Positions 35,976 to 45,792 of a stretch of DNA of 64,000 bases are shown one piece after another. The notes below the pieces were generated by a model. It saw only the letters and a list, made by a program, of their open reading frames with translations. It was not told the DNA's origin and ran no database searches. The stretch comes from Paracoccus sp. JM45. GTDB taxonomy: Bacteria > Pseudomonadota > Alphaproteobacteria > Rhodobacterales > Rhodobacteraceae. Every line of letters starts with the position of its first letter. The first letter of the stretch is position 1. The stretch is from assembly GCF_003590715.1 (NCBI RefSeq), contig NZ_QQVY01000002.1:178460-242459 (forward strand), written 5' to 3'. The translations under genes and the position numbers were made by a program.

Positions 35976-36724
35976 ACAACATTCAGGACCAACCGCAATC
36001 GCGCGAAGACTTCGAGGCTCGGCTGCGCGCCATCGGTGCCGAAAGATACCACGACCGCCATCCCTTCCATACGCGCCTGCACGGCGGCGACTGCACCCCT
36101 GACGAGGTTCGGGCATGGGTGATCAACCGCTGGATGTACCAGTCGCGCATCCCGATGAAGGACGCCGCCTTTATGTCCCGCGTCGAGGACCCCGACCTGC
36201 GCCGCGCATGGCGCAAACGCATCGTCGATCATGATGGCGAGGTGTCCGAGGGCGGTGGCATCCGGCGCTGGCTGGCACTGGCCCAAGGCGTTGGTCTGGA
36301 CCCCGATTATGTGGCCAGCGGTGTCGGCATCATGCCCGCCACCCGTTTTGCTGTGGATGCCTATGTCCGCTTTGTCCGCGACATGCCGCTGCTGGATGCC
36401 GTCGCCTCCAGCCTGACGGAACTGTTTGCGCCGAAAATCCATGCCCAGCGCATCGAAGGCCTGCTGGCGCATTACGATTTCGCCGATGACAGCAGCCTGT
36501 CCTATTTCCGCAAACGCCTGGACGAGGCACCGGACGATGTCGCCTTTGGGCTGGATTACGTTCTGACCCATGCCAATACCCGCGAAAAGCAGGATGCGGC
36601 AGCGGCGGCCCTGACTTTCAAGACCGATGTTCTGTGGGCGCAGCTGGATGCGCTGTGGAACGGCTATGTCATGGGCAACATTCCCTTGGGCGCATGGAAG
36701 CCCGGCGAAGGGATGCTGGCATGA
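35972..36724 (+). CDS. pqqC: Pyrroloquinoline-quinone synthase PqqC
   Basis: A 250-residue all-helical oxidase that performs the last step of PQQ synthesis, an eight-electron oxidation with ring closure. ERYHDRHPFHTRLHGGDCT, VINRWMYQSRIPMKDAAF and DHDGEVSEGGGIRRWL are its conserved blocks. The start is GTG at 35972, overlapping the pqqB stop (GTGA). Its stop overlaps the pqqD ATG. Length matches the family. Confidence 0.96.
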   Translation: MNNIQDQPQSREDFEARLRAIGAERYHDRHPFHTRLHGGDCTPDEVRAWVINRWMYQSRIPMKDAAFMSRVEDPDLRRAWRKRIVDHDGEVSEGGGIRRWLALAQGVGLDPDYVASGVGIMPATRFAVDAYVRFVRDMPLLDAVASSLTELFAPKIHAQRIEGLLAHYDFADDSSLSYFRKRLDEAPDDVAFGLDYVLTHANTREKQDAAAAALTFKTDVLWAQLDALWNGYVMGNIPLGAWKPGEGMLA

Positions 36725-37014
36725 CGCCCCTGATCACGGCGCAGGACATCCCCTATCTGCCGCGCGGCGTGCGCCTGCAGGACGACCGCCTGCGCGGCAT
36801 CCGCGTTTTGCAGGCCCCCGAACGCGCCATGCAACTGGACCAGATCGGCGACGCGATCCTTGGTGAATTGGACGGTGCGCGCAGCCTGGACCAGATCACC
36901 CGTAATCTGGCCGCACGCTATGACGCGCCGGTCGAGGAAATCGCAGGCGACGTGCGTGATTTCCTGATCGGACTGATCGAACGCCGCATGGTATTTATAC
37001 GAGAGGCTGCATGA
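36721..37014 (+). CDS. pqqD: PQQ biosynthesis peptide chaperone PqqD
   Basis: A 97-residue RiPP recognition element. PYLPRGVRLQDDRLRG, VLQAPERAMQLDQIGDAIL and a C-terminal LIGLIERRMVF helix fit PqqD, which binds PqqA and presents it to PqqE. The start at 36721 overlaps the pqqC stop (ATGA), and its own stop overlaps pqqE. A longer reading beginning inside pqqC was rejected. Confidence 0.95.
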   Translation: MTPLITAQDIPYLPRGVRLQDDRLRGIRVLQAPERAMQLDQIGDAILGELDGARSLDQITRNLAARYDAPVEEIAGDVRDFLIGLIERRMVFIREAA

Positions 37015-38147
37015 AAGATCTTCCCCGACAGCCACAGGACATCGACGGCAACCCCGTAACGGCGGGACTGCCCATGGCGATGCTGGCTGAAATCACCCAC
37101 CGCTGTCCGCTTGCCTGCCCCTATTGCTCGAACCCCGTTGATCTGATTCGCGCAAAATCCGAAATCAGCGCCGATGATTGGGGGCGCGTGTTCCGTCAGG
37201 CGGCTGATCTGGGGGTGTTGCAGGTTCATATTTCCGGCGGCGAACCCGGTGCACGGCGCGATCTGGCGCAGATCGTGGCACATGCGCGGGATGCGGGGCT
37301 TTATGTGAACCTGATCACATCGGGCATCGGCATCACCCGCGACCGACTGCTGGAACTGGACGCGGCGGGGGTCGATCATGTCCAGCTGTCATTGCAAGGC
37401 ATTCGTCCCGACATGGCCGACCGTATCAGCGGCCATCCGGGGTCGTGGGACAAGAAGATGGGTTTCGCCGATTGGGTCACGGAAATCGGCTTTCCGCTGA
37501 CCATCAATGCCGTCGTCCATCGCCAGAACATGGACCGCCTGCCCGACATGCTGGAACTGGCGGAACGTCTTGGTGCCCGCCGGATCGAGGTGGCGACTGT
37601 CCAGTTCCACGGATGGGCCGATCTGAACCGCAAGGCGCTGATGCCGACGCGCGAACAGGCCGCCATGACACGACAGATCGTCAACGAAGCCCGCATCCGC
37701 CTGCGCGGGAAAATGGTCATCGACTATGTCCCCGCTGACCACCATGCGGTCTATCCCAAAGCCTGCATGGGGGGCTGGGGCGCGCTTGGGCTGAATGTCG
37801 GGCCGGATGGCACCGTGCTGCCCTGCCACGCCGCGCAGTCGATCAAATGGATGGAGTTTGAAAACGTTCAGGACCACAACCTGTCCGATATCTGGCATCT
37901 ATCCGACAGCTTTAATGCCTTTCGGGGCACAGAATGGATGCCCGAACCCTGCGTCAGCTGTGACCGGAAGAACGTGGACTTCGGTGGCTGCCGTTGTCAG
38001 GCAATGGCCTTGGCAGGGGACGCGCGGGCAACCGATCCGGTCTGTTCCAAATCACCACTACATGCGCAGATCGTGGCACGCGCCGAGGCAGATGCATCTG
38101 CCGAAACCACGGAATTCGTCTATCGGCGGATGTCCAAGCAGGGTTAG
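37011..38147 (+). CDS. pqqE: PqqA peptide cyclase PqqE (radical SAM)
   Basis: A 378-residue radical SAM/SPASM enzyme. The SAM cluster cysteines are 32, 36 and 39 in HRCPLACPYCSNP, followed by VHISGGEPGARRDL; SPASM-type cysteines appear in CMGGWGALGLNVGPDG, VLPCHAA and CVSCDRKNVDFGGCRCQ. It makes the carbon-carbon bond between Glu16 and Tyr20 of PqqA. The ATG overlaps the pqqD stop. It is the last gene of the operon; a peptidase PqqF/G is not present here. The stop is one base from the convergent ubiB stop. Confidence 0.96.
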   Translation: MKDLPRQPQDIDGNPVTAGLPMAMLAEITHRCPLACPYCSNPVDLIRAKSEISADDWGRVFRQAADLGVLQVHISGGEPGARRDLAQIVAHARDAGLYVNLITSGIGITRDRLLELDAAGVDHVQLSLQGIRPDMADRISGHPGSWDKKMGFADWVTEIGFPLTINAVVHRQNMDRLPDMLELAERLGARRIEVATVQFHGWADLNRKALMPTREQAAMTRQIVNEARIRLRGKMVIDYVPADHHAVYPKACMGGWGALGLNVGPDGTVLPCHAAQSIKWMEFENVQDHNLSDIWHLSDSFNAFRGTEWMPEPCVSCDRKNVDFGGCRCQAMALAGDARATDPVCSKSPLHAQIVARAEADASAETTEFVYRRMSKQG

Positions 38148-38148
38148 A

Positions 38149-39684
38149 TCAGCCCAGCCCCAATCCGATACCTGCCCCAGCAGCCAAGGCCAGCACAGCC
38201 ACCAGCCACAGCGGAACCGAGGGTTTGGGCTGGACCACGGTCAGACGCGCCTCTTCGGGGTGTGCGCGTTCCCACAGAGCCTGTTCGACAATGCGGGGCA
38301 TCAACGGGCCATAGCGGCCGAGGGTTTGCACCACCGTTGTCAGATCCTGAAGCGCGGCCTTGGGACCGATGCTGCCTTTGATATAATCCGAGACAACCGG
38401 CTTGGCGGCATCCCAGATGTTCAGCTGCGGGTCCAGCGAACGGGCCACGCCTTCGACGACGACCATGGTGCGTTGCAACAGGATCAGTTCGGTGCGGGTT
38501 GGCATGCCGAAACGCTCGGTCACCTCGAACAGATAGGACAGCAGGTTGGCCATGCTGATGCGGCTGGCATCGGCACCAAAGATCGGTTCGCCCACGGCAC
38601 GCAATGCGCGGGCAAAGGCAGCCTCGTCGCGGTCGCGCGGGACATAGCCCGCCTCGAAGTGGACGCGGGCGACACGGCGGTAATCGCGCTGGATAAAGCC
38701 GTAAAGAATCTCGGCATAGATGCGGCGGGTGTATTCGTCGATTTCCCCCATGATGCCGAAATCATAGGCGATGACATCGCCGTTTGCCGCCACCTTCAGA
38801 TTGCCATGATGCATATCAGCATGGAAAAAACCGTCACGCAGGGCATGGGACAAGAACAGCTGCATCACCTTGCGGGCCAGCGCCGTCGTGTCATGTCCGG
38901 CGGCGATCAATGCGTCACGGTCGCCCATCGGCAGGCCTTCGGCCCAATCGGCGGTCAGAACGCTGCGCGATGAAAAGGCCCAATGCGGCAAGGGAATCTG
39001 GAAACCGGTATCGGTGGCAGTGTTTTCACCGAATTCGGATGCGGCAGCCGCTTCCAGCCGCAGGTCCTGTTCCCCGATGACGGTCTTTTCGAAATGGTTG
39101 ACCACATCGCGGGGACGCAAGCGGCGGGTGCCGGGCGACAGCATCTCGATAAAGCGGGCGCCAAAGTGGAAAGCGTCGATATCGCGCCGGAAGGCCGCAC
39201 CGATTCCGGGACGCACGACCTTGACGGCAACCTCTTGCCCCGAATGGCGCAGCTTTGCGCGGTGGACCTGCGCGATCGAGGCGGCAGCCACCGGTTCGGA
39301 AAATTCGGAAAAGATTTCATCGACGGGATGGCGCAATTCGCTGGCAATGACCTGTTTGGCAATATCAGTCGGGAATGGCGGCAGCCGGTCCTGCAACATC
39401 CGCAGCTGGCCGGCCAGTTCGGGGCCGACCACATCGGCGCGCGTCGACATGATCTGACCGAATTTGATATAGGCAGGCCCCAATGCCGTAATGGCACGCG
39501 TGATCGGCGGCAGGGTCGGATCGCCCTTATAGCCCAGCCAGCGGAACGGCCACCCCAAGACCCGTGCCGCGACACGCACACGGACAGGTGCCTCGACCGC
39601 GTCCAGCACAGCCTCCATCGCGCCGGTGCGTTCGAAGGTGGCACCGGTGCGGATCAGGCGCAGGATATTATGGGGGCCGCGCAT
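38149..39684 (-). CDS. ubiB: UbiB-family ubiquinone biosynthesis ATPase/kinase-like protein
   Basis: A 511-residue ABC1/ADCK-like atypical kinase. ALGPAYIKFGQIMSTRADVVG is the KxGQ motif, AAASIAQVHRAKL the A-rich loop, and DGFFHADMHHGNLKV / AYDFGIMGEID the kinase catalytic and metal loops. Two C-terminal membrane segments (VPLWLVAVLALAAGAGIGLGL) anchor it. It supports ubiquinone assembly, probably by ATP-driven lipid handling. ATG 39684 was chosen; the longer in-frame reading enters ubiE. It lies four bases after ubiE. Confidence 0.93.
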   Translation of the reverse strand: MRGPHNILRLIRTGATFERTGAMEAVLDAVEAPVRVRVAARVLGWPFRWLGYKGDPTLPPITRAITALGPAYIKFGQIMSTRADVVGPELAGQLRMLQDRLPPFPTDIAKQVIASELRHPVDEIFSEFSEPVAAASIAQVHRAKLRHSGQEVAVKVVRPGIGAAFRRDIDAFHFGARFIEMLSPGTRRLRPRDVVNHFEKTVIGEQDLRLEAAAASEFGENTATDTGFQIPLPHWAFSSRSVLTADWAEGLPMGDRDALIAAGHDTTALARKVMQLFLSHALRDGFFHADMHHGNLKVAANGDVIAYDFGIMGEIDEYTRRIYAEILYGFIQRDYRRVARVHFEAGYVPRDRDEAAFARALRAVGEPIFGADASRISMANLLSYLFEVTERFGMPTRTELILLQRTMVVVEGVARSLDPQLNIWDAAKPVVSDYIKGSIGPKAALQDLTTVVQTLGRYGPLMPRIVEQALWERAHPEEARLTVVQPKPSVPLWLVAVLALAAGAGIGLGLG

Positions 39685-39688
39685 ATGA

Positions 39689-40435
39689 TTACAACTTCCA
39701 GCCGGAATGCAGGGCGGCAATGCCCATCGACAGATTGCGGTATTGGACCCGTCCGAAACCCGCATCGCGGATCATCTGGGCAAAGGTTTCCTGATCGGGG
39801 AAGCGGCGGATCGATTCGACCAGATACTGATAGCTGTCGCGATCCCCCGTCACCGCCTTGCCCATCGCCGGAATGACGTTGAAGCTGTAGCGGTCATAGG
39901 CCCATTGCATCGCGGGCACGGGAATCTGGCTGAATTCCAGCACCAGCAGACGGCCACCGGGTTTCAGGACACGTCGCGCCTCGGCCAGCGCATCGGGGAT
40001 GCGGGTCACGTTGCGGATGCCGAAGCTGATTGTATAGCGGTCAAAGGTCGCATCCGCGAAAGGCAGCGCCATCGCATCACCCGTCACCCATGACAGGCGG
40101 TCGGCCTTATCCACGGCATCGGCGCGCTTGCGGCCTTCCACCAGCATGGATTCGGTCATATCGCAAACCGTCACCCGTGCATCAGGCGCACGATCCAGAA
40201 AGCGGAAGGCCACGTCGCCGGTCCCGCCAGCAACGTCCAGCAGATGCTGGCCATTGCGCGGGGCCAGCCAATCCATCATCGACGTCTTCCAGACGCGGTG
40301 GATGCCCACGCTCATCAAATCGTTCATCACGTCATAACGTGACGCGACGCTGGAAAACACCTCATGGACCATGCCGGCCTTGGCGTTTTCGTCTACTGTC
40401 TTGAAACCGAAATGTGTTGTTTTTGAATCCGTCAT
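39689..40435 (-). CDS. ubiE: Demethylmenaquinone / 2-methoxy-6-polyprenyl-benzoquinol methyltransferase
   Basis: A 248-residue class I SAM methyltransferase. [32 protein letters not shown] (SAM motif I), [11 protein letters not shown], and [32 protein letters not shown] are UbiE marks. It methylates the C2 position of the benzoquinol ring in ubiquinone synthesis. It heads the ubiE-ubiB pair and is divergent from mutM across about 100 bases. Start ATG at 40435. Confidence 0.96.
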   Translation of the reverse strand: MTDSKTTHFGFKTVDENAKAGMVHEVFSSVASRYDVMNDLMSVGIHRVWKTSMMDWLAPRNGQHLLDVAGGTGDVAFRFLDRAPDARVTVCDMTESMLVEGRKRADAVDKADRLSWVTGDAMALPFADATFDRYTISFGIRNVTRIPDALAEARRVLKPGGRLLVLEFSQIPVPAMQWAYDRYSFNVIPAMGKAVTGDRDSYQYLVESIRRFPDQETFAQMIRDAGFGRVQYRNLSMGIAALHSGWKL

Positions 40436-40536
40436 CGCGCTTGCCGTTTACCCGTTCCATTGCCAGATAAGTCCGGCCAGCCGCTGGCACAATGACCGTG
40501 ATGCGCCACAGGTGCAATGCGACGAAAGGAACCCCG

Positions 40537-41382
40537 TTGCCCGAATTGCCAGAAGTAGAGACTGTCCGCCGTGGTTTGCTGCCCCATCTGGAGGGTGCGC
40601 GCATCGCCCGCGCCGAGGTCCGCCGCCCTGATCTGCGTTGGCCCATGCCGCCCGATCTGGTGCAGGTGATGACCGGTGCGGTCGTGACGTCGCTGCGGCG
40701 GCGGTCGAAATATCTGCTGGCCGATCTGGACCGTGGCGGCAGCGTGCTGTGGCATCTGGGCATGTCGGGCCGGATGCTGGTCGAGGGCGCAGGCCTTGCA
40801 GGGTTTCACCGCGATCCGGGCGTAATTGCGCGGCATGACCATGTTGTGCTGACCACGGATGCGGGCACCACCATCACCTTCAACGATGCCCGCCGTTTCG
40901 GCATGGTCGATCTGATCCGCGAAGGGGAATCACATCCGCTACTGGACCATCTGGGACCGGAACCCTTTGATGACATCTTTACCCCCGACTATCTGGCCAG
41001 CCGTCTGGCGGGGCGCCGCCTGCCGGTCAAACAGGCACTGCTGGACCAGAAGATCGTCGCGGGTCTTGGTAACATCTATGTCAGCGAATCTCTGTGGCGG
41101 GCAGGCATAGATCCGCGTGTCCTGTCAGGCAGCATCGACATTACGCGGCTGGCGGTTCTGGTCGGCCATATCCGCGACGTGCTGACCGATGCCATCGCTG
41201 CGGGCGGGTCGTCCCTGCGCGACCACCGTCAGGCCAGTGGCGAATTGGGCTATTTCCAGCACAGTTTCCGTGTCTATGACCGCGCGGGACAGCCTTGTCT
41301 GCGTGATGGATGTGACGGCACAATCACGCGAATCGTGCAATCGGGGCGGTCAAGTTTCTATTGCCCAAGCTGTCAGCGCTGA
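40537..41382 (+). CDS. mutM: Formamidopyrimidine-DNA glycosylase
   Basis: A 281-residue DNA repair enzyme that removes 8-oxoguanine and FaPy lesions. The start is set by chemistry: the catalytic residue is the N-terminal proline after Met removal, followed by [15 protein letters not shown], so translation must begin at TTG 40537 (TTG CCC GAA). AAAGGA lies 7 bases upstream. Other family marks are [20 protein letters not shown] and [20 protein letters not shown], with a C-terminal zinc finger (C-x4-C ... C-x2-C). It is divergent from ubiE. Confidence 0.96.
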   Translation: MPELPEVETVRRGLLPHLEGARIARAEVRRPDLRWPMPPDLVQVMTGAVVTSLRRRSKYLLADLDRGGSVLWHLGMSGRMLVEGAGLAGFHRDPGVIARHDHVVLTTDAGTTITFNDARRFGMVDLIREGESHPLLDHLGPEPFDDIFTPDYLASRLAGRRLPVKQALLDQKIVAGLGNIYVSESLWRAGIDPRVLSGSIDITRLAVLVGHIRDVLTDAIAAGGSSLRDHRQASGELGYFQHSFRVYDRAGQPCLRDGCDGTITRIVQSGRSSFYCPSCQR

Positions 41383-41451
41383 ACGCTTGGATTTCTTGCA
41401 TACAAGCTGATAGGACTGGGCGAATTCAAATTGGCAACGAGGTCCAAGCCC

Positions 41452-42228
41452 ATGGCTTTTGAAACCATCATCGTGGAGATCGAGGACGAGGTCGCCCTGA
41501 TCCGGCTGAACCGTCCCGAAGCGCTGAACGCGCTGAACGCCACGCTTCTGGACGAGCTGTCTTCGGCCTTGGCCGAGGCCGACCGAAACGACAAGGTCCG
41601 TTGTATTGTCCTGACCGGCAGCGAAAAAGCTTTCGCCGCAGGTGCCGACATCAAGGAAATGTCGCAAAAATCCTTCGTCGAGGTCTATGAACAGGACCTG
41701 TTCGGCGCGCAGATCGAAAAGATCACCCGCGTCCGCAAGCCGGTCATCGCGGCTGTCAGCGGCTATGCCCTGGGCGGCGGCTGTGAACTGGCAATGGTCT
41801 GCGATTTCATCATCTGCGCGGAAAACGCCAAATTCGGTCAGCCCGAGATCAATCTGGGTGTCTGCGCCGGTATCGGCGGCACCCAGCGCCTGACACGATT
41901 CGTCGGCAAGTCGAAAGCAATGGAAATGAACCTGACCGGTCGCTTTATGGATGCCGCCGAAGCGGAACGTTCGGGTCTGGTCAGCCGAGTCGTTCCGACG
42001 CCGAAGCTGATTCCCGAAGCCATGTCCACCGCGCGCAAGATTGCCGAAAAATCGCAGGTCGCCGTCAAGACGGTCAAAGAATCGGTCAACCGTGCCTATG
42101 AAACGACCCTGCACGAGGGTCTTTTGTTCGAACGCCGCGCCTTTCATGCGCTGTTTGCGACCGAAGACCAGAAGGAAGGCATGGCCGCTTTCCTTGAAAA
42201 ACGTGAAGCGCAGTTCCGCGATCGCTGA
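41452..42228 (+). CDS. Enoyl-CoA hydratase
   Basis: A 258-residue crotonase-fold enzyme. The oxyanion-hole segments [10 protein letters not shown] and [10 protein letters not shown] and the two catalytic glutamates (Glu112 in GGCELA and Glu132 in GQPEINLG) are all present, so it should hydrate short-chain enoyl-CoA in beta-oxidation. ATG 41452 ([20 protein letters not shown]) matches the family start. It stands 69 bases after mutM and 154 before rpsT; a small AAAAGG/CCTTTTT hairpin follows its stop. The exact chain-length preference cannot be read. Confidence 0.93.
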   Translation: MAFETIIVEIEDEVALIRLNRPEALNALNATLLDELSSALAEADRNDKVRCIVLTGSEKAFAAGADIKEMSQKSFVEVYEQDLFGAQIEKITRVRKPVIAAVSGYALGGGCELAMVCDFIICAENAKFGQPEINLGVCAGIGGTQRLTRFVGKSKAMEMNLTGRFMDAAEAERSGLVSRVVPTPKLIPEAMSTARKIAEKSQVAVKTVKESVNRAYETTLHEGLLFERRAFHALFATEDQKEGMAAFLEKREAQFRDR

Positions 42229-42382
42229 AAAGGGTTTCCTTTTTACGCCCCATGTCCTATAGGCCCTCCCTTACATGCGTGTGGGCCCGCTTAGGCAAGA
42301 ATCATGACCGTTCCTTTCGGGGGGCGGAGCCATGGGGCTTTTGCGCAATTGAAATGCAACTGACCCGTTAGGATTCTGACCC

Positions 42383-42652
42383 ATGGCAAATACGCCCCAG
42401 TCGAAAAAACGCGCCCGCCAGACCGAGCGTCGCACCGACATCAACAAAGCACGCCGTTCGCGCATCCGCACCTATCTGCGTAAAGTCGAAGAAGCGATCG
42501 CCAGCGGCAACGCCGATGTGGCACGCGAAGCCCTGAAAAACGCCCAGCCCGAACTGATGCGTGGCGTCACCAAAGGCGTCATCCACAAGAACACCGCATC
42601 GCGTAAAGTGTCGCGTTTGTCGGCACGCGTCAAAGCCCTTTCGGCTGCCTGA
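42383..42652 (+). CDS. rpsT: 30S ribosomal protein S20
   Basis: An 89-residue basic helical protein. [21 protein letters not shown] is the usual S20 start, with [19 protein letters not shown] residues near the C-terminus ([19 protein letters not shown]). It binds 16S rRNA helices 9 and 44. Its 154-base leader has a short inverted repeat (GAGCC/GGGCT) but no recognised control element. It precedes dnaA by 564 bases, a common Rhodobacterales order. Confidence 0.97.
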   Translation: MANTPQSKKRARQTERRTDINKARRSRIRTYLRKVEEAIASGNADVAREALKNAQPELMRGVTKGVIHKNTASRKVSRLSARVKALSAA

Positions 42653-43216
42653 TTCTTGCCCCTTCGGGGGACAGAATATCCAGACATATGGCTGACATAA
42701 GGCCAGGAACGACAAGATCGGGTGCAGGCATATGCCTTGCGCCCGATCTGCATTTATAGCCCCCAGAAAAGTCAAAAAACCTTTTAAAATCAAGGTGATT
42801 TTATTTTTTGTCTTTGGAGTCAAAGGGCTCGCAGATTCGATTTCACCAAGTTGCTGTCAAGCGCATAGTTCGGTTGCAGCGGCCATCAAGCTGGGGCTAA
42901 TTTCCATCTTGCGATTCACGTCGCTGAAGGGGACGGGTCGGACCTCGGGGTCGGTATTTACCGATCCGGAAAACGGCCGGGTCACGAAGCTTGAGAGACT
43001 CTCTTTCTTCCGCCCTCGGGTTCTGGACTGTCGGCTGCCATCGGCTGTCGCTGAACCTGTGTCTGTGAACTGAAGAACGGGCTGACGCCCTCCATGCGAC
43101 CGAATCGTTCGGACGCAAGGGTGCCCTGTTTTTCTGTGTTACAGCCCTTGGTTGCGTGAATGATGTTCCGCCGGATCGCCCGGCGGAATTTGGGGACAGG
43201 CACGGGATAACGGAAG
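42653..43216 (+). other. Long rpsT-dnaA intergenic region
   Basis: 564 bases without a credible gene. It holds a 33-base inverted repeat (42716-42748), an A/T-rich patch at about 42770-42815, and five GANTC sites (42817, 42834, 42913, 42997, 43102) plus one at the rpsT stop. GANTC is the CcrM methylation site of alphaproteobacteria. No TTATNCACA DnaA box was seen, so this is more likely the dnaA promoter/leader than a replication origin. A short ORF at 42732-43073 looks accidental. Confidence 0.6.
42716..42748. repeat. 33-base inverted repeat after rpsT
   Basis: GATCGGGTGCAGGCATATGCC followed by TTGCGCCCGATC forms a near-perfect palindrome around GGCATATGCC, with only two unmatched positions. 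It is 64 bases after the rpsT stop and has no T run. It may be an rpsT transcript end or a protein-binding site. Confidence 0.65.
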
Positions 43217-44581
43217 ATGATGGACAAGATCTGGGGTCAGGCATGTGCCGAGCTGGAAAACAGCGTTGGGCCGAACAACTATAACCACTGGATCAAGCCG
43301 CTTCGCCTTGCCTCCATCGACGAAGGTGCTGCCAGCTTTGTCAGTCCGACGCGCTTCATCTCGGATTGGGTGAACCGCCATTTCGCCAAAGAGATCATGA
43401 CCGTTCTGAACCGCTGCGGCGCCACGGTCGAACGTTTGCGCTTTGACGTCGGCAGTGCGGCCGCACGCCCTGCAGCGCAGGCCACAGCCCCCGCAGATAC
43501 CCCCGCACAAGCCCCTACTGCCCGCGTGGCCCCGCGTGCCGATCTGGGCGCGCCGCTGGACCCGCGCTATACCTTCAGCAATTTCGTCGTCGGCAAACCG
43601 AACGAGCTGGCCCATGCCGCCGCCCGTCGTGTGGCCGAAGGTGGCCCTGTCGGCTTTAACCCGCTGTTTCTTTATGGTGGCGTCGGTCTGGGCAAGACCC
43701 ACCTGATGCATGCCATCGCCCGCGATTATCAAACCAACCACCCTTCGGCACAGGTGCTGTATCTGTCTGCCGAACAATTCATGTACCGATTCGTGCAAGC
43801 CTTGCGCGAAAGCACGATCATGGATTTCAAAAGCATGTTCCGGAATGTGAACATGCTGATGGTCGATGACGTGCAGTTCATCGCCGGCAAGGACAGCACG
43901 CAGGAAGAGTTTTTCCACACGTTCAACGCGCTTGTCGATCAGGGCAAACAGATCATCATTTCAGCCGACCGCGCGCCTGCCGAAATCAAGGGGCTTGAGG
44001 AACGCATCAAGTCGCGCCTGTCTTGCGGTCTGATCGTAGATCTGCACCCTACGACCTATGAATTGCGTCTGGGCATCCTTCAGGCCAAAACGGCAGCCTT
44101 CCGCGCCCAGCAGGCGGATCTGGAAATCGGAGCCGGCGTGCTAGAGTTTCTGGCGCATCGAATCACCACCAACGTCCGCGTGCTGGAAGGCGCGTTACAG
44201 CGTTTGTTCGCCCATGCCAGCCTGCTGCGCCGCGAAATCACGCTGGAAGTCGCGCAGGAATGTCTGGCCGACATCCTTCGCACCAATGACCGCAAGATCA
44301 ATATCGACGACATCCAGCGCAAGGTCGCCGAACATTACAACATCCGTCTGGCCGATATGATGGGGCCAAAGCGCACCCGCAACGTCGCCCGTCCCCGCCA
44401 GATCGCCATGTATCTGTCCAAACAGCTGACCAGCCGGTCGCTGCCGGAAATTGGACGCCGCTTCGGTGGCCGCGATCACACCACCATCATGCATGGTGTC
44501 CGCAAGATCGAGGAACTGATTATCGACGACAGCGCCATGTCCGAAGATATCGCCGTTCTGAAGCGAATGCTGGAAGCGTAA
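43217..44581 (+). CDS. dnaA: Chromosomal replication initiator DnaA
   Basis: A 454-residue AAA+ initiator. Domain I is at 1-75; a low-complexity Ala/Pro-rich linker (domain II) spans about 80-110; domain III holds Walker A GGVGLGKTH (154-162), Walker B NMLMVDDVQF and RIKSRLSCGLIVDLHP; domain IV has the DNA-binding helix-turn-helix SLPEIGRRFGGRDHTTIMHGVRK. It binds DnaA boxes and opens the origin. ATG 43217 is followed at once by a second ATG. A GC-rich palindrome and dnaN follow. Confidence 0.97.
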   Translation: MMDKIWGQACAELENSVGPNNYNHWIKPLRLASIDEGAASFVSPTRFISDWVNRHFAKEIMTVLNRCGATVERLRFDVGSAAARPAAQATAPADTPAQAPTARVAPRADLGAPLDPRYTFSNFVVGKPNELAHAAARRVAEGGPVGFNPLFLYGGVGLGKTHLMHAIARDYQTNHPSAQVLYLSAEQFMYRFVQALRESTIMDFKSMFRNVNMLMVDDVQFIAGKDSTQEEFFHTFNALVDQGKQIIISADRAPAEIKGLEERIKSRLSCGLIVDLHPTTYELRLGILQAKTAAFRAQQADLEIGAGVLEFLAHRITTNVRVLEGALQRLFAHASLLRREITLEVAQECLADILRTNDRKINIDDIQRKVAEHYNIRLADMMGPKRTRNVARPRQIAMYLSKQLTSRSLPEIGRRFGGRDHTTIMHGVRKIEELIIDDSAMSEDIAVLKRMLEA

Positions 44582-44601
44582 TCACATCCTCACGTTATTC
44601 T

Positions 44602-44627
44602 TGTGACCGCCCGCGCGGGCGGTTACA
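44602..44627 (+). repeat. GC-rich palindrome between dnaA and dnaN
   Basis: TGTGACCGCCCGCGC followed by GGGCGGTTACA is a 26-base inverted repeat with one mismatched pair, 20 bases after the dnaA stop. No T run follows, so it is a partial terminator or pause site at best. Confidence 0.55.
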
Positions 44628-44676
44628 CATCAGGTCCGACAAACCGGCCGATGCGCCTGAATGACAGGGGAAGCTT

Positions 44677-45792
44677 ATGAAATTCTCGATCGAGCGCGCC
44701 GTGCTGGTCAAGGCCGTATCGCAGGCCCAATCCATCGTCGAACGTCGCAACACCATTCCGATCCTTGCCAACGTGCTGATCGAAACGACGGAAAGCGGCG
44801 TCAGCTTCCGTGCCACCGATCTGGACACCGAGGTCGTGGACCTGTCGGCCGCACAGGTCGAACGCCCCGGATCGACCACCGTCAGCGCCGTCATGTTGAA
44901 CGAGATTTCGCGCAAGCTGCCCGATGGCGCCTTGGTGCAGATCAGCGCCGATGACGCGGGACGCCTGTCGGTTCAGGCGGGACGTTCGAATTTCAGCCTT
45001 GCGACCCTGCCGCGCGACGATTTTCCGGTCATGGCAAATTCGGAATATAGCGCAACCTTCAAGGCACCTGCAAAATTGCTGCGCCGCCTGTTCGACAAAT
45101 CGAAATTCGCCATTTCGACCGAGGAAACGCGGTATTATCTGAACGGCGTCTATATGCATGTCGCCAAATCGGATGACGGTCTGGCCCTGCGTTGTGTGGC
45201 GACGGACGGTCACCGCCTTGCGCGGATCGACGCCCCACTGCCCATCGGTGCCGAAGAAATGCCCGGCGTGATCGTGCCGCGCAAGACCGTCGGCGAATTG
45301 CGCAAGCTGCTGGATGACGATGATGCCGAAATCACCGTCTCGGTCAGTGAAACCAAGATCCGTTTTGCCACGGCCACCATTACGCTGACCTCGAAGGTTA
45401 TCGACGGGACGTTCCCCGATTACACCCGTGTCATCCCGCAAAACAACACCCGCAAGCTGGAAGTCGACGCCACCGATTTCGCCCGCGCGGTTGATCGTGT
45501 TGCCACGGTCAGCAGCGAACGGTCGCGCGCGGTCAAGCTGTCGCTGGACGCCGATAAACTGGTTCTATCGGTCAACGCCCCCGATTCGGGCGCAGCCGAG
45601 GAAGAGCTGGTCGTCGCTTATGCCGACGAACCGCTGGAAATCGGTTTCAACGCGAAATACCTGCAGGAAATTGCCAATCAGGTGGATCGCGACAATGCGG
45701 TCTTCCTGTTCAACAGCTCGGGTGATGCGGCCCTGATCCGTGAGGGCAGCGACCTTAGCGCCGTCTATGTCGTCATGCCGATGCGCGTTTGA
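44677..45792 (+). CDS. dnaN: DNA polymerase III beta subunit (sliding clamp)
   Basis: A 371-residue clamp of three similar domains. MKFSIERAVLVKAVSQAQS and RRNTIPILANVLIE open domain 1; YLNGVYMH and ATDGHRLARID lie in domain 2, and the C-terminus ends VYVVMPMRV, the usual MPMR tail. It tethers polymerase III to DNA. The stop overlaps the recF TTG start, so the two are coupled; dnaA is 95 bases upstream. Confidence 0.97.
   Translation: MKFSIERAVLVKAVSQAQSIVERRNTIPILANVLIETTESGVSFRATDLDTEVVDLSAAQVERPGSTTVSAVMLNEISRKLPDGALVQISADDAGRLSVQAGRSNFSLATLPRDDFPVMANSEYSATFKAPAKLLRRLFDKSKFAISTEETRYYLNGVYMHVAKSDDGLALRCVATDGHRLARIDAPLPIGAEEMPGVIVPRKTVGELRKLLDDDDAEITVSVSETKIRFATATITLTSKVIDGTFPDYTRVIPQNNTRKLEVDATDFARAVDRVATVSSERSRAVKLSLDADKLVLSVNAPDSGAAEEELVVAYADEPLEIGFNAKYLQEIANQVDRDNAVFLFNSSGDAALIREGSDLSAVYVVMPMRV

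Noticed and set aside
42732..43073. 113-codon open frame between rpsT and dnaA
   Set aside because: No similarity, no ribosome-binding site and it overlaps the inverted repeat and A/T-rich patch; it looks accidental.
42653..43216. Replication origin in the rpsT-dnaA spacer
   Set aside because: Despite the dnaA neighbour, I found no TTATNCACA boxes on either strand, so the A/T-rich patch and palindrome are not enough to call oriC.
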